From NCBI GenBank assembly GCA_034414595.1, contig DAOULY010000002.1, positions 248,001-312,000 of the forward strand: a stretch of DNA of 64,000 bases, given 5' to 3'. The translations under genes were made by a program, and so were the position numbers. The notes beneath the pieces were generated by a model. That model was not told the DNA's origin and made no database searches. It worked only from the letters and a program-made list of their open reading frames with translations. The stretch is from DAOULY01 sp034414595 (GTDB lineage: Bacteria; Chloroflexota; Dehalococcoidia; SZUA-161; JAUWZY01). Position 1 is the stretch's first letter. Each line of letters begins with the position of its first letter. Positions 43,823 through 51,952 of this stretch are shown here, one piece after another.

Positions 43823-45523
43823 ATGTTCAGCAGTTCCGTGCTAACAGAGAACAAAGCCATGGAGGAGAGGTGGCACAGGAGGTGTGCAGAGTTATACGGT
43901 GAACGTGATTCCACGGCCAAGACCGATTCAGGAATCGAGATAAAGCCAATTTACACCGCTGCGGACATCGCCGACATGGACTACAAGGATATCAGTCTGC
44001 CCGGTGAATATCCGTTCACCCGGGGACACAGCCCGCTGCGTTACCAAGTTGAGCCATGGATGATGCGCACCGGCTATGGCTATGGCACCGGGGATGACAC
44101 CCTGGATAGGCGGCAGTTCCTTGAGAACCTGGGCTTCACTCAGAGCATGGGCACGGGCAAGCCAGCACCAGCTACCCTGCTCATAGACCTCCCCACAATG
44201 TATGGCTACGATGCCGATGCCCCCGAAGCTCGAGGCCGGGTGGGACGTGATGGCATGTCACTTTCCACTATCAGAGACCTGGAGATCCTGTTTCAGGATG
44301 CGCCTTTGGACCAATTTGAAACGATATTCATTGCTCATGACTCCTCAATCTCCTGCGTTGCCATGTACATAGCCTATGCTCAGAGGCGTGGCATACCTCA
44401 GGAGAAACTGCGCCTCAAGGGCTGCAATCCAATCTACAGGTGGTGGGGAGAACACTCCGGCTATCCTCCCCAGAGCGTGATGAAGCTCATCGCCGAGCTG
44501 ATGAAGTATTTCATCAAGCACATGCCTAACTCCTGGCCTCAAGCCCTCATCGGGTATAACGTGGTCGAAGCTGGGGGCACCCATGTCTACGAGGTGGCAT
44601 TGACCGTGGCCACCGGGGTGGCCATCGTGGAGGAATGCATGAAGGTGGGTCTGGACCCGGATGACGTGGCCCGCAAGTTTTATTGCCACGATAACCTGGG
44701 CATCGATTTCTTCGAGAACGTGGCCAAATATCGAGCCAAGCGCAGGATGTGGGCCACGATCATGAAGGAGAGATTTGGCTGCAGCAGCCCAGAGGCATTG
44801 TCCCTGCGATATGTGCCCCAAAATGCTGGCTCTTTCCTAACCGCCCAGGAGCCACTGAACAACATAGTTCGGACTACATTGATGACCCTGGCTGGTGTGC
44901 TTGCCGGGGTCGATGGCATCTGGACTGCTTCCTACGATGAGGGGCTGGGCATCCCCACCGAGGATGCAGCGCGAGTCGCTGCAAGGGTACAGCAAATCAT
45001 TTATCACGAGACCAATATCCCACACGTCGTCGATCCCCTGGGTGGCTCGTACTACGTCGAGTGGCTGACAAATAAGATAGAGGAAGAGGCCTATCAGCTG
45101 ATGGAGAAGATGGACGAGCTCGGTGGCTACGTCAAGTGCTGGGAACAGGGCTGGATCAAGGGCCTGTTGGAGAAGTCGGCCTACGAACGGCAACTGAAGA
45201 TAGACAATGGCGAGCGGGTGGTCGTTGGTCTAAACAGATACCGGCTACAGGAACAGCCCAAGGTAGAGGTATTCAAAGTGGACCCCAAGGTGGAGGAGGA
45301 AGCCATAGCTCGAGTGAGGAAATTCCGGGCCGAGCGCGACAATGATAAAGCCGCTCAAGCACTGGCTGAGTTAAGGACAGCAGCGCAAAGCATCATGGAC
45401 GATTGGCCAAACTCGTGCGGTAACCTAATGCCCGCTATGATCAATGCCTTCAGGGCGGACAGCACACTGGGGGAGACGCAAGGGGTGCTCAAGGAGGTGC
45501 TTGGCTATGGCTACACAGAGTAA
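43823..45523 (+). CDS. B12-dependent acyl-CoA mutase, large subunit (divergent MCM family)
   Basis: 566 residues matching the catalytic (TIM-barrel) subunit of methylmalonyl-CoA-mutase-type enzymes: GEYPFTRGH, IDLPTMYGYDADAP, FFENVAKYRAKRRMWATIMKERFG, VDPLGGSYYVEWLT. The substrate-site motifs differ from true methylmalonyl-CoA mutase. The usual RQYAGF.TAEESN is MRTGYGYGTGDDT (residues about 82-93), and the catalytic GYHxxEAGA is GYNVVEAGG with Asn246 for His. It therefore probably isomerises another acyl-CoA (as isobutyryl- and 2-hydroxyisobutyryl-CoA mutases do), identity unknown. GAGGAGG precedes the ATG. The cobalamin subunit follows with 17 bases overlap. Confidence 0.85.
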   Translation: MFSSSVLTENKAMEERWHRRCAELYGERDSTAKTDSGIEIKPIYTAADIADMDYKDISLPGEYPFTRGHSPLRYQVEPWMMRTGYGYGTGDDTLDRRQFLENLGFTQSMGTGKPAPATLLIDLPTMYGYDADAPEARGRVGRDGMSLSTIRDLEILFQDAPLDQFETIFIAHDSSISCVAMYIAYAQRRGIPQEKLRLKGCNPIYRWWGEHSGYPPQSVMKLIAELMKYFIKHMPNSWPQALIGYNVVEAGGTHVYEVALTVATGVAIVEECMKVGLDPDDVARKFYCHDNLGIDFFENVAKYRAKRRMWATIMKERFGCSSPEALSLRYVPQNAGSFLTAQEPLNNIVRTTLMTLAGVLAGVDGIWTASYDEGLGIPTEDAARVAARVQQIIYHETNIPHVVDPLGGSYYVEWLTNKIEEEAYQLMEKMDELGGYVKCWEQGWIKGLLEKSAYERQLKIDNGERVVVGLNRYRLQEQPKVEVFKVDPKVEEEAIARVRKFRAERDNDKAAQALAELRTAAQSIMDDWPNSCGNLMPAMINAFRADSTLGETQGVLKEVLGYGYTE

Positions 45524-45923
45524 CCGGCTTCGGGTGCTCCTGGCCAAAACGAACATGGACCACCACGATCGGGGCATAAGATACATCGCCCGGGTGCTTC
45601 GTGAGGCAGGTACTGAGGTCATCTTCATCAGGTATCGACTCCCCGAAGAAGTCGTCCAGGTGGCAATGCAGGAAGGAGTCGATGTCATCGGCCTCAGCTT
45701 CTACGGCTATGGGGCGATATATGATACCTCCGTGGTGATGAGCAAGCTGAAAGAGCAACAGATGGAGGACATCCCGGTGATAGCTGGCGGTATCTTCCCC
45801 GAAGATGATGCTGCTGAGCTCCGAGCAATGGGGGTGCAGGCCATCTTCGGGCCCGGGACCCCGACCGGTGAGGTCATAGATTGGCTGAATTCCCAAGCAG
45901 TGCAACAGCTGAGCGAGAAATAA
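45507..45923 (+). CDS. B12-binding subunit of the acyl-CoA mutase
   Basis: 138 residues, a stand-alone cobalamin-binding flavodoxin-like domain. The base-off/His-on motif DxHxxG is present as DHHDRG with His20 as Co ligand, followed by GLSFYGYG (SxL region) and IAGGIFPEDD (GG motif). ATG 45507 has AAGGAGG 9 bases upstream and lies inside the large-subunit gene, so the two are translated together. The two-subunit layout resembles isobutyryl-CoA and 2-hydroxyisobutyryl-CoA mutases rather than the fused enzyme. Confidence 0.9.
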   Translation: MATQSNRLRVLLAKTNMDHHDRGIRYIARVLREAGTEVIFIRYRLPEEVVQVAMQEGVDVIGLSFYGYGAIYDTSVVMSKLKEQQMEDIPVIAGGIFPEDDAAELRAMGVQAIFGPGTPTGEVIDWLNSQAVQQLSEK

Positions 45924-46029
45924 AGTATCTGGGGCAAGTCACTCTTCCTCATCCGCGGCAATCTGCTCCCGATGTTGCCGAGTGGCTATTGATTCTGGCC
46001 AAGCAATCAGCTAAAGTATCAAAGGTGAA

Positions 46030-46500
46030 TTGAATATGGCTGAAGTTTCTGCAATTAGCGATGCCATAAGAAATATGCTCGGTGTCGAGTCCGAGCCAAT
46101 TGTCCTCGAGATGGAGAAAGGGCTGTTGAGGAAGGTCGTCAGGGCAGTGGATGACCCCAACCCTCTGTGGCAGGACCAAGAATATGCCGCCCAGACCGGA
46201 TACGGTGGAATTATAGCACCACCCGCCTGGATTGGCGCTGTAGGCCTCGGGGAATATGTGACCATGTTATCTCAAGTGGACTGTCCACTGAAGAAAGCAA
46301 TTCTCAATGGCTGGCTGGAGGTCGAATATCACGGGATAGTCAGGCCTGGTGATGTGATCACCGCCGTCATCAAGCTCGCAGACGCCTATGAGCGGGAAGG
46401 TCGAAGTGGCAGGATGCTGTTTCTCATTATCGAAGTGCTCTGCACCAATCAAGAGGGTGAACAGGTGGCCACGATCCGCAACGGTGTGATCAGGATATAG
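46030..46500 (+). CDS. MaoC-like hydratase, non-catalytic partner (FAS1/HadA-like N-terminal hot-dog)
   Basis: 156 residues of hot-dog fold. The hydratase-2 signature is degenerate: DDPNPLWQD aligns with D-x-N-P-L-H but has Trp in place of the catalytic His. YGGIIAPPAWI and YHGIVRPGDVITAVIKL are typical of the N-terminal half of MaoC double-hot-dog proteins. It is encoded 2 bases before the catalytic half, so the two should form a heteromer that hydrates an enoyl-CoA, as in HadAB or ChsH1-ChsH2 arrangements. Confidence 0.82.
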   Translation: MNMAEVSAISDAIRNMLGVESEPIVLEMEKGLLRKVVRAVDDPNPLWQDQEYAAQTGYGGIIAPPAWIGAVGLGEYVTMLSQVDCPLKKAILNGWLEVEYHGIVRPGDVITAVIKLADAYEREGRSGRMLFLIIEVLCTNQEGEQVATIRNGVIRI

Positions 46501-46502
46501 AG

Positions 46503-46940
46503 ATGACAAAACAGCTCTACTACGAAGACACCAACATCGGCGACGAAATACCAACTTTGGTGAAACACCCAACCACAGCGCAGCTGGTGAGATGGGCCGG
46601 AGCCGTAGACGATTACTACCCCATACACTATGACAAGGATTTTGCCCGAGGTGCAGGCCTGCCCGAGGTCATCGCCCATGGCTGGCTTACCTTCAGCTTC
46701 CTCACCCAGCTATTGACCGACTGGATGGGAGACAAGGGAATTCTTAAAAAGCTCACCTGCCAGTATCGAGGAATGCATTTCGCCGGAGAAGACTGCGTTT
46801 GCAAAGGCAAGGTGACCAAAAAATACACTGAAGACAGCGAATATTATGTAGAGTGCGAGATCTGGGCAGAAAACGCCAAGGGGGAAAGAACCACACCAGG
46901 GTCGGCCCTCATCACTCTGCCCTCCAGAGACAGAAGCTGA
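46503..46940 (+). CDS. MaoC-like enoyl-CoA hydratase, catalytic partner
   Basis: 145 residues. The hydratase-2 catalytic pair is visible in VDDYYPIHYD (Asp37, His42), followed by FARGAGLPEVIAHGWLTF, the usual substrate-tunnel helix. It would add water to an enoyl-CoA (R-specific class) together with the upstream non-catalytic half. Its neighbours are the acyl-CoA mutase and an acyl-CoA dehydrogenase, consistent with a beta-oxidation-like sequence on a bulky acyl chain. Confidence 0.85.
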   Translation: MTKQLYYEDTNIGDEIPTLVKHPTTAQLVRWAGAVDDYYPIHYDKDFARGAGLPEVIAHGWLTFSFLTQLLTDWMGDKGILKKLTCQYRGMHFAGEDCVCKGKVTKKYTEDSEYYVECEIWAENAKGERTTPGSALITLPSRDRS

Positions 46941-46967
46941 TCCGACCCCTTTTCTCTGGGACAAAAA

Positions 46968-48125
46968 ATGGATTTCAGATTCACTGAAGAGCAGGAAAGC
47001 TTCAGGCAAGAGATTTGCCAGTTTCTGGATCAGGAAGTGACCGCGGAGGTGCTCAGGGAAACTGAGGAGGAATCGCGCTGGGGACCTCACTGCTGGGAGC
47101 TTCTGCGCAAGATGGGGGCCAAATGCTGGGTGGCACCATCGTTTCCCGTGGAATACGGTGGCCTGGGCCTCTCTCGCATCTATCACTTTATAGTGGTTGA
47201 GGAGCTGGACCGCCGCGGGGCGTTCACCATAATACATGGGCTCGGTCGGGTTGGTGCCGATATGGTCGGGCCGACACTGTTGCGCTATGGCACCGAGGAG
47301 CAGAAGAAAGAATACCTGCCCGGGATCGCCAGAGGTGAGATCGAGTTTGCCTTGGGCTATAGCGAGCCGCAGGCTGGCTCCGATCTGGCTGCCCTCCAGA
47401 TGCGGGCCGTGGACAACGGGGACGAATATATCATCAGCGGGCAGAAGACGTTCAACACCCACTGCCACTTCGTTCCCTATCACTGGCTCGCCGCCAGAAC
47501 CGATCCCGATGCCCCACCGCATAAGGGGATCTCGATGTTCATTGTAGACATGAACACTCCAGGGATCACAATCGAGCCCATTTCCACTCTGGGCGGCGAG
47601 AGAACAAACGAAGTCTTCTACGATGATGTGCATGTTCCCAAGAGATGCCTGATCGGGGAGAAAAACCAGGGCTGGTATTATATGTCCTCAGCTCTGGACC
47701 AGGAGCGCATCCTTGTTACCGGCAATTTAGAGAAGTTCTTCCAAAAACTGATATCTTATGCCAAAGAAACGGGAGTGGCCAAGAACCCTTTAATTCGGCA
47801 GCGGTTGGCACAGACGGCCATCGAAATCAATGTGGCTCGCCTGCTTTCTTATCGATTGGCCTGGCTGCAAGACCGTGAGATCGCCGCTCCCTCGGATTCT
47901 GCCATAGAAAAGGCATTCGTCTCCGAGCTCCAGCAACGCCTGGCTGCTGTCGGCATGCAGATGTTGGGGCTCTACGGGCAGCTACAGCACAGCGATAAAT
48001 ATGCTCCGCTTCAGGGAGCCATAGAGCGCTTCTTTCGCGCCTGTGTCGTCTACACAATAGGTGGCGGCAGTTCCGAGATCATGAGAAACATCATCGCCCG
48101 CCGCGGCCTGAGATTGCCCGGATAA
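46968..48125 (+). CDS. Acyl-CoA dehydrogenase
   Basis: 385 residues with the normal three-domain ACAD layout: VAPSFPVEYGGLGLS, FALGYSEPQAGSDLAALQ (FAD/substrate loop), ISGQKTFNTHCHF, GGGSSEIMRNIIARRGLRLP at the C-terminus. Gly-Arg/Glu catalytic-base positions vary between subfamilies, and no certain catalytic Glu is assigned here. It oxidises an acyl-CoA to the enoyl-CoA, passing electrons to ETF. It ends the plus-strand operon started by the mutase. Confidence 0.9.
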   Translation: MDFRFTEEQESFRQEICQFLDQEVTAEVLRETEEESRWGPHCWELLRKMGAKCWVAPSFPVEYGGLGLSRIYHFIVVEELDRRGAFTIIHGLGRVGADMVGPTLLRYGTEEQKKEYLPGIARGEIEFALGYSEPQAGSDLAALQMRAVDNGDEYIISGQKTFNTHCHFVPYHWLAARTDPDAPPHKGISMFIVDMNTPGITIEPISTLGGERTNEVFYDDVHVPKRCLIGEKNQGWYYMSSALDQERILVTGNLEKFFQKLISYAKETGVAKNPLIRQRLAQTAIEINVARLLSYRLAWLQDREIAAPSDSAIEKAFVSELQQRLAAVGMQMLGLYGQLQHSDKYAPLQGAIERFFRACVVYTIGGGSSEIMRNIIARRGLRLPG

Positions 48126-48138
48126 GCACCTCCCGTGC

Positions 48139-48906
48139 TCACTTTCTGAATTTGGAGAAGTCGGGCTTCCTTTTCTCGAGGAAGGCTTTCATCCCCTCTT
48201 GAGACTCCTCGCTGGCCAGATAATCGGTGCCGATAGCCTCTTCAAGGACATCCACATTATGTAAATATTGCAGTGCGATGGCGAAGTTGGCCTTAGCTGT
48301 CTTGAGGGCGGTGGGACTCATGACCAGGAGCTCCTGACACCATTTGTCTGTTTCCTCCTGCAATTGGTCGAAGGGCACCACCTTGTTCACCAGGCCCATG
48401 TTCAGTGCCTCCTGGGCGCTATACTGGTGGCAGAGGAACCACATCTCCCGGGCCCTCTTCTCTCCGATGACGCAGGCGAGATAGGCAGTCAGAAAGTGAG
48501 TTAGAGAGCTGCCAACGCGCGGCCCCACCTGGCCAAAGATGGCATTATCCGAGGCTATGGTCAGGTCACAGAGATAAGCCAGCCAGTTGCCGCCGCCGAT
48601 AGCATAGCCATTGACCGCAGCAATCACCGGCTTGGGCATATGCATGATGGCCCTGGCCATCATGAAGGCCTCCTCCCGCATATCTGGTGGTTCCCCTCCG
48701 CTGACATCTCCTCCTGAGCAAAAGGCCTTGTCCCCGGTCCCGGTGATGACCACTACGCCCACAGTCTTATCGATTCTGGCATCGAGAAGCGCCATGCGTA
48801 TTTCCCAGATCGTCTTGTGGCGCATGGCATTTCGTTTCTCAGGGCGGTTGATGCTTATCTTGGCCACGCCGTCTTTCTTCTCATAGAGGATATCTTCGTA
48901 CTCCAT
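48139..48906 (-). CDS. Enoyl-CoA hydratase/isomerase family, BadI/MenB-like
   Basis: 255 residues of crotonase fold. NGYAIGGGNWLAYLCDLTIAS and GQVGPRVGSS, REMWFLCHQYSAQEALNMGLVNKVVP and the C-terminal FLEKRKPDFSKF are close to 2-ketocyclohexanecarboxyl-CoA hydrolase (BadI) and naphthoyl-CoA synthase (MenB). Both of those carry an active-site Asp in a GS.DxGYG segment; here the stretch reads VGSSLTHFLTAYL, without it. The reaction is therefore not assigned, although cleavage or closure of a cyclic beta-keto acyl-CoA is a fair guess. Convergent with the mutase operon. Confidence 0.85.
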   Translation of the reverse strand: MEYEDILYEKKDGVAKISINRPEKRNAMRHKTIWEIRMALLDARIDKTVGVVVITGTGDKAFCSGGDVSGGEPPDMREEAFMMARAIMHMPKPVIAAVNGYAIGGGNWLAYLCDLTIASDNAIFGQVGPRVGSSLTHFLTAYLACVIGEKRAREMWFLCHQYSAQEALNMGLVNKVVPFDQLQEETDKWCQELLVMSPTALKTAKANFAIALQYLHNVDVLEEAIGTDYLASEESQEGMKAFLEKRKPDFSKFRK

Positions 48907-49084
48907 CAGTTACCCCCTTTCTCTCAACCTGAGCTAAACGCTAATATGTAGTTTAGTGCTTGGCTACGGCTTTTTCAAGCCGAAACTGTGGACACATCAT
49001 CAGAGCACACGGCAAAATGCAGGGCATTCATGAGAAATGTGCTATAGTGGCAACACAACCTCAACCAAGATATGTTTGAAAATA

Positions 49085-49093
49085 TGCTATAAT
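49085..49093 (+). promoter_or_regulatory. Extended -10 promoter before the swivel-domain gene
   Basis: TGCTATAAT at 49085-49093, about 110 bases before the ATG at 49206. A second, weaker copy TGCTATAGT lies at 49040-49048 in similar flanking sequence. No -35 box fits either. The rest of the 300-base gap (48907-49205) holds nothing else I can name. Confidence 0.5.
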
Positions 49094-49205
49094 AGCAAAC
49101 AATCGATGACTGCAAGAGGAGGTGAGAGTTAATCTAAAGGGGGTAAGATAAGGGAAAATCGTTGGGGAAACAAACTTAAAAATTTATAAAGAAGGAGGAA
49201 GTGAC

Positions 49206-50879
49206 ATGACCTGGGAAATGGGAGCTAATGAGTACGATGAAAAGCGCGATCTGGAGCGCTGGCCTGCCTGGTTTTCTGACGAAGTCCACTACACACCGAT
49301 CCGCGCCCCATTCACTATCATGAATCACCAGGAGTCGCAGACACAGGGTATGACCTGGGCTAATGAGCACCTGTCCCACCCCACATGCAAGGGCTGGGAC
49401 TGGCGCTTACTGGACGGCATCGGCTATGTAACCACAGTGCCAGTGACCGATCCCAAGGAACTGGAGCAGCGGTCGGCTAAGTTCCGGGAGGTGCTGAAGC
49501 CCATCATCGAGGACTATCCCAAGGTCTGGGGGGGGTTCAGGACTGAGCTTGAAGGGTACTGGAACAAAGTAGCGGCCGTCGATATGACAAAGCTCAGCAA
49601 CGTGGACCTGCTGGGTCATATGAGGGAATTGCTCAGCCTCGACATGAGGGTGCAGGAAATCCATTACTTCCTGATGGAAGCGGCCTATTCTCCGTATATT
49701 CTGTTCGAGCAATTGGCCAAGGAGCTTTTGGGTATTGACGACACCCACCCCACGTTCCATAAGCTGATGGCCGGGTTTCCGAACAGGACCTTCGAGGCCG
49801 ATAAGTGGCTGTGGCAGCTTGGCCAGAAGGTTATCGAAACCAAGCTTGGCAACGTGTTCACGAGTAGTAAGGCCGCTGAGGTCGCTCCTCAGCTCGAGGG
49901 CAGTGAAGCGGGGAGAAAATGGCTGGGCGAGCTCAGGGAATACCTGAATGTCTTCGGCAAGAGAATGCAGGCTCTCCATGACACCGACCTCCCCTCCTGG
50001 GAGGAGGATGTCAGCGTTCCCATATTGAGGGTCCAGGGCTATCTCAAGACGCCCACCTTCAAACTCGATGAGGAGAGGGAGAGGAGAGCCAGGGAACGTG
50101 CGGAAACAGAAAAGGAAGTCCTGGCTAAGGTGCCCTCGGAGCAAAGGCAATGGTTCGCCGCCCTCCTCCGCTGCGCCCAGAATTCCAGCTCCTACAGCGA
50201 AGAGCACGAATGGTGGATGAACGACATCAGCGATACTTATCTACGCTATTGCGCGCTGGAGACAGGAAAGCGGATGGTACAAGCTGATGCCTTCGATGAG
50301 GTCGATGATGTCTTCTATCTGACCGTGCGCGAGGTGTTGCAATATGGCTACCATCCCTATGTATGCAATCTCCGTTCCTTGGTCGACGCTCGGAAAGCCT
50401 TGCGCGAGGAATGGAAGAGGAGGCCACACCCACCAGTCCTTTGCCGGGAGGGAATGAGCATGGACGAGGCTTTCGGCTTCGCCATGCAGGCCCAGGATCC
50501 GATCCTGGTGAAGCTGGTGGCAGGGACACTGCCCACACCCAATCTGGAGCTGAAAGCCGACATTTACGGTACTTGTGGTGCTCCGGGCACTGCTGAGGGC
50601 CCGGCTCGGGTGGTAATGAGCGATGATCAGTTCGACGAGATTCAGCCTGGCGACATACTGGTGGCCCCATGCACCTATGTGACCTGGACTGCCGTTTTCG
50701 GGCTGCTCTCTGGCGTCGTTGTCGATAGAGGAGGAAGTCTGTCCCACGCTGCCATCTGCTCCCGAGAGCATGGTATACCCTGCATCCTCAACACCTTCGT
50801 AGGCACCTCCACTATCAAGTCAGGACAGAGGATCAGGATAAACGCTGAGGACGGTGCGATTTACATCCTCGACAAGTGA
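49206..50879 (+). CDS. PEP-utilising-type swivel (mobile) domain protein
   Basis: 557 residues behind AGAAGGAGG. The C-terminal 90 residues form the phosphohistidine swivel domain of PEP synthase-like enzymes, with the phospho-acceptor His514 in GGSLSHAAICSREHGIP. The N-terminal 450 residues are mainly helical and not of a family I can name. There is no ATP-grasp nucleotide-binding domain and no PEP-binding barrel, so a partner would be required for catalysis. Phenylphosphate synthase, which activates phenol in anaerobes, is likewise split into swivel and ATP-binding subunits; a similar role in activating the substrate of this cluster is speculation. Confidence 0.78.
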   Translation: MTWEMGANEYDEKRDLERWPAWFSDEVHYTPIRAPFTIMNHQESQTQGMTWANEHLSHPTCKGWDWRLLDGIGYVTTVPVTDPKELEQRSAKFREVLKPIIEDYPKVWGGFRTELEGYWNKVAAVDMTKLSNVDLLGHMRELLSLDMRVQEIHYFLMEAAYSPYILFEQLAKELLGIDDTHPTFHKLMAGFPNRTFEADKWLWQLGQKVIETKLGNVFTSSKAAEVAPQLEGSEAGRKWLGELREYLNVFGKRMQALHDTDLPSWEEDVSVPILRVQGYLKTPTFKLDEERERRARERAETEKEVLAKVPSEQRQWFAALLRCAQNSSSYSEEHEWWMNDISDTYLRYCALETGKRMVQADAFDEVDDVFYLTVREVLQYGYHPYVCNLRSLVDARKALREEWKRRPHPPVLCREGMSMDEAFGFAMQAQDPILVKLVAGTLPTPNLELKADIYGTCGAPGTAEGPARVVMSDDQFDEIQPGDILVAPCTYVTWTAVFGLLSGVVVDRGGSLSHAAICSREHGIPCILNTFVGTSTIKSGQRIRINAEDGAIYILDK

Positions 50880-50919
50880 GCCCAGTTGTAGCTATCAAGA
50901 TCGGGGACAATAACTATTT

Positions 50920-50951
50920 CACCTGCCTGCGCAGTACTGCGCAGGCAGGTG
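50920..50951. repeat. Perfect 32-bp palindrome between convergent genes
   Basis: CACCTGCCTGCGCAGT at 50920-50935 is followed directly by its exact reverse complement to 50951, without a loop. It lies between the stops of the swivel-domain gene and the DUF35 gene. No T-run follows on either strand, so a bidirectional terminator is possible but not standard. Confidence 0.85.
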
Positions 50952-50978
50952 AGTAGGAGTAACGCGGTATCCTATTCC

Positions 50979-51437
50979 CTAAAGCGGTCTGAAATGCTTG
51001 ATGTCTAAGATGTGGCCTTTGCGCTCTGAAGCAAACACCGCCTGCACCCGCATTCCGATCCTGATATCGCTCAACTCAACATCGCCCAGCACATGAACCA
51101 GAGCAGTGTCGGCTCCATCGAGCAGGATGATGCCATAGGCAAATGGAGGTGTTATCGGGTATGACGGCTCCGATTGGTGGACTACCGTGTAGTTAACCAA
51201 TGTCCCCTTGTCGCTAACCTGAACCCAGTCCTTCATTTCGCTGAAACATTTAATACAGGTGGACCTCGCCGGCACATAGACCCGCTGGCATGTGGGACAC
51301 TTGGTGCCCATGATCCTCTGGTTATCCCTGAGCTCGATCAGGAATTTGCTGCGCACCGGACCGGCATGATGGCGATAGCCCCAGACCCGCGGTCGAGGTT
51401 GGATCAAGGGCGTAATATCTTCCAGCGGCGAACTCAT
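50979..51437 (-). CDS. DUF35 OB-fold/zinc-ribbon acyl-CoA-associated protein (copy A)
   Basis: 152 residues with N-terminal rubredoxin-like zinc ribbon (CPTC at about 40-43 and CIKC at about 54-57) and C-terminal OB fold (GTLVNYTVVHQ, YGIILLDGADTALVHVLGD). DUF35 proteins are obligate partners of thiolase-fold enzymes such as Ltp2 aldolase or the BbsAB complex. Its start overlaps the stop of the second DUF35 gene by 4 bases; both are followed upstream by thiolase-fold genes. Confidence 0.9.
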   Translation of the reverse strand: MSSPLEDITPLIQPRPRVWGYRHHAGPVRSKFLIELRDNQRIMGTKCPTCQRVYVPARSTCIKCFSEMKDWVQVSDKGTLVNYTVVHQSEPSYPITPPFAYGIILLDGADTALVHVLGDVELSDIRIGMRVQAVFASERKGHILDIKHFRPL

Positions 51438-51952
51438 CCCTCACCCTCTTCTATTGTTCGGAAATACAAGATGTCGCTCATCCTGCCCAAGCGCTCTTCC
51501 CTGGGTTTCCACACCGCCTCGACACGCATCCCAGTGAGCAGCTTCTCTGGGTCCATCTCCTCCAGGATGTGCCCCAGGATGGTCCACTGGTCACCGCCAT
51601 CGGGGCGGATAAATGCGTTTGGATTAGGGGATCCAATTGTCTCCCCGGTAACCGCATCTACCTCCCGTTCCTCTATTGTCTGAATGTCCACAACTGTCCC
51701 TTTATCGCTGAGCTCCACCCAGTTCTCAGGGCGGTCTTCTATTGTGGTCTTGCAGAAGGCACACATGACCCGCGGCGGGAATATGACCCGCTGGCAGCTG
51801 GGGCATTTGTTGGCCATGAGTTTGCCCTCATCCCTTATCTTGGTGAAGAACTTAGTCAAATAGCGGCCAGCGGATTCAGTAAATGGCAAACGCACTATGC
51901 TGTCCACAGACAGGAATTCCTGCTCAGCCTTTTCGCTCACTTTGCTCCTCAC
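51434..51952 (-). CDS. DUF35 OB-fold/zinc-ribbon acyl-CoA-associated protein (copy B)
   Basis: 172 residues. Zinc ribbon CPSC...CAFC at about 49-66, OB fold from about 75 (GTVVDIQTIEEREVDAVTG). An N-terminal extension of about 35 residues precedes the ribbon (VDSIVRLPFTESAGRYL). It overlaps both the downstream DUF35 gene and the upstream thiolase-fold gene by 4 bases, so each DUF35 protein probably pairs with one thiolase-fold protein. Confidence 0.9.
   Translation of the reverse strand: MRSKVSEKAEQEFLSVDSIVRLPFTESAGRYLTKFFTKIRDEGKLMANKCPSCQRVIFPPRVMCAFCKTTIEDRPENWVELSDKGTVVDIQTIEEREVDAVTGETIGSPNPNAFIRPDGGDQWTILGHILEEMDPEKLLTGMRVEAVWKPREERLGRMSDILYFRTIEEGEG

Noticed and set aside
43823..45523. 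Annotation as canonical methylmalonyl-CoA mutase
   Set aside because: Substrate and catalytic motifs differ, so only the family, not the substrate, is supported.
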